In this document: positions 12,938-16,163 of the stretch, one piece after another
Position numbering within the stretch: position 1 is the first letter of the stretch
How the letters are laid out: every line of letters begins with the position of its first letter
Assembly: GCA_018816815.1 (NCBI GenBank)
Contig: JAHIVD010000081.1
Coordinates: 1-16,163 of the forward strand
Direction of reading: 5' to 3'
Length of the DNA stretch: 16,163 bases
Origin: Patescibacteria group bacterium
GTDB lineage: Bacteria > Patescibacteriota > Microgenomatia > Daviesbacterales > UBA10151
The notes under the pieces: generated by a model
The model's input: only the letters and a program-made list of their open reading frames with translations
The model's database searches: none
What the model was told of the DNA's origin: nothing
Made by a program: the position numbers and the translations under genes

Positions 12938-13492
12938 GTGAAGCCAAAACTGAGAAAACTTATTTTTAGAACCGTTTTTTTTATCCTATGTTTAAGTTTT
13001 GCCTGGTGGTTAATTAAAAGCGGTGATCTAATTAGTTTAGTTGAAACTGTTATTCCTTTCAGATTCGTTACAGAAATTATCGCAGGAATTTTCTATACAT
13101 CCTTTTTAACCGCCCCTATTTCTGTGGCTATGCTGATTGTTTTGGCACAAGGAACTAATCCTGTTCTGACAGCTCTTCTGGCAGGTCTTGGTGCAGCACT
13201 AGGAGACATTATTTTAATAAAGTTTTTCAGAGGAAGTTTATCTTCTGATTTGAACCTGATTTCAAAGGAATTACATCTGAAAAAAATTAACCGGTTACTG
13301 CAAAAACTCCATTTAAGTTTTATTACTCCCCTTTTAGGAGTTTTAATCATAGCCTCCCCTTTTCCGGATGAATTAGGGTTGTTAATGCTTGGGGCTTCCA
13401 GATCAAAATATAGTGAAATTGCTGTTTTAACATATATTTTAAATACCGCAGGTATTCTTCTAATAGTTATACCTATTAATTTATTAGCATGA
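12938..13492 (+). CDS. Multi-pass membrane protein of unknown function, coupled to a P-type ATPase
   Basis: The 184-residue protein starts at GTG. It has a basic N-terminus (MKPKLRKLIFR), a first membrane helix (about 11-27) and further hydrophobic segments around 42-70, 77-95, 128-145 and 162-182. Notable features are TSFLTAPISVAMLIVLAQGTN, a glycine-rich LLAGLGAALGDIILIKF helix with a buried Asp, a charged amphipathic loop (about 100-125) and SPFPDELGLLMLGASR. The arrangement faintly recalls SNARE-associated/DedA-like membrane proteins, but I cannot assign a family. Its TGA overlaps the ATPase ATG (ATGA), which implies translational coupling and perhaps a joint role at the membrane. A predicted promoter sits right at the start codon. 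Confidence 0.72.
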   Translation: MKPKLRKLIFRTVFFILCLSFAWWLIKSGDLISLVETVIPFRFVTEIIAGIFYTSFLTAPISVAMLIVLAQGTNPVLTALLAGLGAALGDIILIKFFRGSLSSDLNLISKELHLKKINRLLQKLHLSFITPLLGVLIIASPFPDELGLLMLGASRSKYSEIAVLTYILNTAGILLIVIPINLLA

Positions 13493-15801
13493 TAAAATCA
13501 GGACTTACTTCCAGCGAAGCACAGCAGGCATTAATAAAATACGGCCCAAATCAGTTACCACAGAAGCAAAATATTTCTGCTCTAAAAGTATTATTAAGAC
13601 AGATTCAAAATCCCTTTTCCTATCTTCTGCTGGGAGCTGCTATCCTTTCTTTTGTGATTGGAGACAGATTAGATACTTTTTTAATTGGCGGGATTTTAAT
13701 TTTAAACACTTTTTTAAGTTTTTGGCAGGAATATAAGGCTTCTAAAGAATTAGAAACTCTGCGAAAGTTGGAGGTCGGCCTCTCAAGAGTAGAAAGGGAT
13801 GGTAAGCAGGTTGAAGTTTTATCTACGAAAATTGTTCCGGGTGATGTGGTGATTTTGGAATCCGGTGATAAAGTGCCTGCAGATGCTCAAATTCTGGAAA
13901 GTTATTCTTTGCAGATAAATGAATCTATTTTAACCGGAGAGTCCTTGCCAGTGATGAAGTCCTCAAAAAAAGAGGAAAATTTAGTCTTTTTTGCCACCAC
14001 CGTAACTTCAGGCCGGGGGAAGATTCTTGTTTTACAAACAGGAGCAAGAACCAAATTCGGAATCTTGGCAGAAACCTTAAGCACCATTGAAGAAGAACAA
14101 ACTCCTTTTGAAAAAGCTCTGGTTGGTTTTAGTAAAGCCTTAGTGTTGGGAGCCCTCGTAGTTGCAGCTTTGATTTTTATTCTAAGAATATTGCAAGGCT
14201 ACGACGTGCTTTCTACCTTGCTTTACAGCATTGTTTTAATGGTAGCTGTAGTGCCGGAAGGTTTACCTACTGTGGTAACTATAATTTTGGCCTTAGGTAT
14301 GCGGAAGATGTATCGGAAAAAGGCTTTGGTTAGAAAGATGATTGCAATTGAGTCTTTGGGTACTGCCACAGTGATTTGTACGGACAAGACCGGGACTTTA
14401 ACTAAAAATGAAATGCGGGTTAAGGAAGTTAATATTAAAGACGCCAAAAAAGCAGATTTTCTAAAGTGTGCGGTATTTTGCAACAGCGCCAGTTTAATAT
14501 TGAAAGAAGACGGAGACAGTTTTGATGTTTTTGGAGATACAACTGAAGGAGCTCTTCTGCTTTGGGCAAAAGATCAAGGCAAGGATATTGATTTGATGAG
14601 ATCGCAAGGCAAACTCATTGAAGAAATTCCTTTTAATTTGGAAACCCGGAAAATGACTGTTTTATGGGAAGAAGGCAGAAAAAAAACGCAGTACACCAAA
14701 GGAGCTCCGGAGGTTTTACTTGTTGATTCCAAGTTGTCTAGAGCTGACCAGGAGAAATGGGAGCTGAAGTATCAGCAAATGGCTAAAAAAGGATTACGGG
14801 TGCTGGCGTTTTCAGAAGATAAAGAGTTTTTGGGGCTAGTAGGGATTGCTGATGAAGTCCGTTCTGAGGTAAAAGTATCTATTGCATTGACAAAACAAGC
14901 CGGGATAAAGGTGGTAATGGTAACCGGTGATAATGAATTAACAGCTAAAACTATCGGCGAAGAAATTGGATTATTATCTCCCGGTGATGAAATTATGGTC
15001 GGTAGTCAGCTCAGTGACTTAAGCGAAGAAGATCTTTTGCAAAGAATCAGTAAAGTTAGAATTTTTGCCAGAATTACCCCACAGCAGAAACTCAGGATTG
15101 TTAAAGCTTATCAAGCCCTGGGAGAGGTAGTAGCTGTGACAGGTGATGGGGTAAATGATGTGTTGGCCTTAAAACAAGCAGAAGTCGGGGTTTCTATGGG
15201 CAAAATCGGAACTGATGTGTCAAAAGAGGCCTCGGATATTATTTTGCTTGATGATAACTTTGCAACCTTAGTTGTGGCCATTGAACAAGGCAGATTAATC
15301 TACAGCAATATTTTAAAAGTTATAAAGTTTTTACTTGCCGGGAATTTATCAGAAATACTTTTAATTGGAGCAGGGGCAGTTGCTGGTTTGCCAGCACCAC
15401 TTTTACCTATTCAGATTCTTTGGATCAATTTTGTTACAGATGGGCCTCCTGCTTTAGCTTTAGGTTTTGACAGTGCTTCAAGACACCTGATGAAAATGCC
15501 GCCCCGCAGAAGATTGGGTTTGCTTGGTAAAAATTCTTTACGTTTTATCATCACCGCCGGAGTGTTAATTTCTGCTGTTTGTTTTTTAGTTTTCTATTTT
15601 ACCTTTGAAAGTTTGGGACTTCAAACTTCCCGGGCTATCACCTTTACCCTTATAATTATTTTGCAAATGATTCTGCCTTTCATTATGAGAAGACATCACG
15701 GGATTTTGTCCAATAAAAAGCTTTTTGCCTCAGTTGCAGTAGTTATTTTGGTGCAAATCCTGATTATTGTATATGCTCCTTTAAGGTCGCTTTTCTTTTA
15801 A
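13489..15801 (+). CDS. P2-type cation-transporting ATPase, Ca2+-type
   Basis: An ATP-driven cation pump. It has the P-type order: N-terminal domain (SSEAQQALIKYGPNQLP), actuator TGES at 149-152, PEGLP in TM4 with Glu257, phosphorylation site DKTGT with Asp299, nucleotide-binding KGAPE at 404-408, and hinge TGDGVND at 551-557. Ion-site residues match SERCA: N619 and E622 in TM5, and N647, T650 and D651 in TM6 (WINFVTDGPPALALG). This points to Ca2+, with efflux as the inferred role. At 770 residues it is shorter than the usual 850-900 and stops just after the segment equivalent to TM9 (IIVYAPLRSLFF), so TM10 appears to be missing. No continuation was found in the other frames. The start overlaps the preceding stop by 4 nt. 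Confidence 0.92.
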   Translation: MIKSGLTSSEAQQALIKYGPNQLPQKQNISALKVLLRQIQNPFSYLLLGAAILSFVIGDRLDTFLIGGILILNTFLSFWQEYKASKELETLRKLEVGLSRVERDGKQVEVLSTKIVPGDVVILESGDKVPADAQILESYSLQINESILTGESLPVMKSSKKEENLVFFATTVTSGRGKILVLQTGARTKFGILAETLSTIEEEQTPFEKALVGFSKALVLGALVVAALIFILRILQGYDVLSTLLYSIVLMVAVVPEGLPTVVTIILALGMRKMYRKKALVRKMIAIESLGTATVICTDKTGTLTKNEMRVKEVNIKDAKKADFLKCAVFCNSASLILKEDGDSFDVFGDTTEGALLLWAKDQGKDIDLMRSQGKLIEEIPFNLETRKMTVLWEEGRKKTQYTKGAPEVLLVDSKLSRADQEKWELKYQQMAKKGLRVLAFSEDKEFLGLVGIADEVRSEVKVSIALTKQAGIKVVMVTGDNELTAKTIGEEIGLLSPGDEIMVGSQLSDLSEEDLLQRISKVRIFARITPQQKLRIVKAYQALGEVVAVTGDGVNDVLALKQAEVGVSMGKIGTDVSKEASDIILLDDNFATLVVAIEQGRLIYSNILKVIKFLLAGNLSEILLIGAGAVAGLPAPLLPIQILWINFVTDGPPALALGFDSASRHLMKMPPRRRLGLLGKNSLRFIITAGVLISAVCFLVFYFTFESLGLQTSRAITFTLIIILQMILPFIMRRHHGILSNKKLFASVAVVILVQILIIVYAPLRSLFF

Positions 15802-15809
15802 GGCTTTGA

Positions 15810-15838
15810 TTGACAAGCGCTATATCCTTTTGTAGTAT
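15810..15838 (+). promoter_or_regulatory. Strong promoter for the downstream coiled-coil gene
   Basis: A consensus TTGACA (15810-15815), a 17-bp spacer and TAGTAT (15833-15838, 4/6) lie 9 bp after the ATPase stop. Predicted transcription starts near 15845, about 15 nt before ATG 15860. No clear terminator separates it from the ATPase gene. Confidence 0.65.
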
Positions 15839-15859
15839 TACTTAAACTGCCTTCATGTT

Positions 15860-16163
15860 ATGCTTCATTTTATGCCTGAGATAGTTTTTAATCCTTTAAA
15901 GCCTCAAAATTTACCTCAAGATCTGTCTCAAGGTTCGCGTGAAGCTGATTTGCGATCCCAAATAGAAAACCTGCAAACTACCCTAGCTTCGCTTAATCAG
16001 CGGGTAATTATATTGCAGGAAACACTGCAGGAGAAAGATCAGGAAATTGTTGATCTTAAGGCAATGCAGGCTGAGCATAATAAAATAACTTTATCGAAAA
16101 ATACTCTATCTTGTAAAGATGCTTCACCTTCTCAATCACAACCTCAAGTACAACCTAAAACTA
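15860..16163 (+). CDS. Coiled-coil protein of unknown function, 3' end outside window
   Basis: A frame from ATG 15860 stays open to the window end (101 codons). ATG 15872 is an alternative start (MPEIVFNPLKPQN). No signal peptide or membrane helix is seen. Residues about 34-75, with SQIENLQTTLASLNQRVIIL and LQEKDQEIVDLKA, show heptad-spaced Leu/Ile typical of a coiled coil. A Ser/Gln/Pro-rich stretch (SPSQSQPQVQPKT) follows at the edge. The function-defining part is probably beyond the window. The strong TTGACA promoter just upstream and an uninterrupted frame support a real gene. Confidence 0.65.
   Translation, partial: MLHFMPEIVFNPLKPQNLPQDLSQGSREADLRSQIENLQTTLASLNQRVIILQETLQEKDQEIVDLKAMQAEHNKITLSKNTLSCKDASPSQSQPQVQPKT

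Noticed and set aside
1..16163. CRISPR array, rRNA or tRNA genes
   Set aside because: No regularly spaced repeats and no recognisable tRNA or rRNA sequence blocks were seen by eye.

Overview
The window looks like part of a Patescibacteria (Candidate Phyla Radiation) genome, most likely the Microgenomates side. This is inference from style, not a database match. The DNA is AT-rich and densely packed. It encodes a DUF5654-type small membrane protein, envelope proteins with Ser/Pro/Ala tails, and a dockerin preceded by an Ig-like segment. Many genes lack a Shine-Dalgarno site and instead have a -10 box 5-7 nt before the start codon. No rRNA, tRNA or CRISPR array was seen.

Layout. 1-3466: the 3' part of a formamidopyrimidine-DNA glycosylase (mutM), an MFS transporter and recF, all on +. 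3498-4961: a small DUF5654-like protein on - and a dihydroorotase on +, fired from a symmetric divergent promoter built on a 12-bp inverted repeat. 4969-5361: wreckage of a MNT nucleotidyltransferase/HepT-like toxin-antitoxin pair (stop codon, frameshift, truncated partner). 5487-6446: a CtlX-type amidinotransferase-fold hydrolase. 6500-7608: a possible 158-bp inverted-repeat segment, then an IS with a DDE transposase on -. 7669-11259: a surface operon of one dockerin protein and two membrane-anchored cohesin proteins. 11393-12313: a tyrosine recombinase with an altered catalytic residue. 12439-12798: a phage-holin-IV-like four-helix membrane protein on -. 12938-15801: a membrane protein translationally coupled to a Ca2+-type P-type ATPase. 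15860-end: the start of a coiled-coil protein that runs off the window.

How the parts fit. mutM and recF are housekeeping DNA-repair genes. The most distinctive locus is 7669-11259. Its secreted or anchored dockerin protein has one textbook Ca2+ loop, and the next two genes encode single cohesin domains, one tethered by an N-terminal helix and one by a C-terminal helix. This suggests a minimal non-covalent scaffold on the cell surface. The IS sits directly upstream of that operon's promoter. That promoter is 29/32 identical to the promoter of the holin-like gene 5 kb away, so the two units may share regulation.

The main regulatory observation is a set of five starts (3749-, 3903, 4969, 11393, 12938) where the predicted transcription start falls on or within about 2 nt of the start codon, implying leaderless mRNAs. 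They contrast with the holin-like gene, whose near-perfect Shine-Dalgarno points to a TTG start at 12798.
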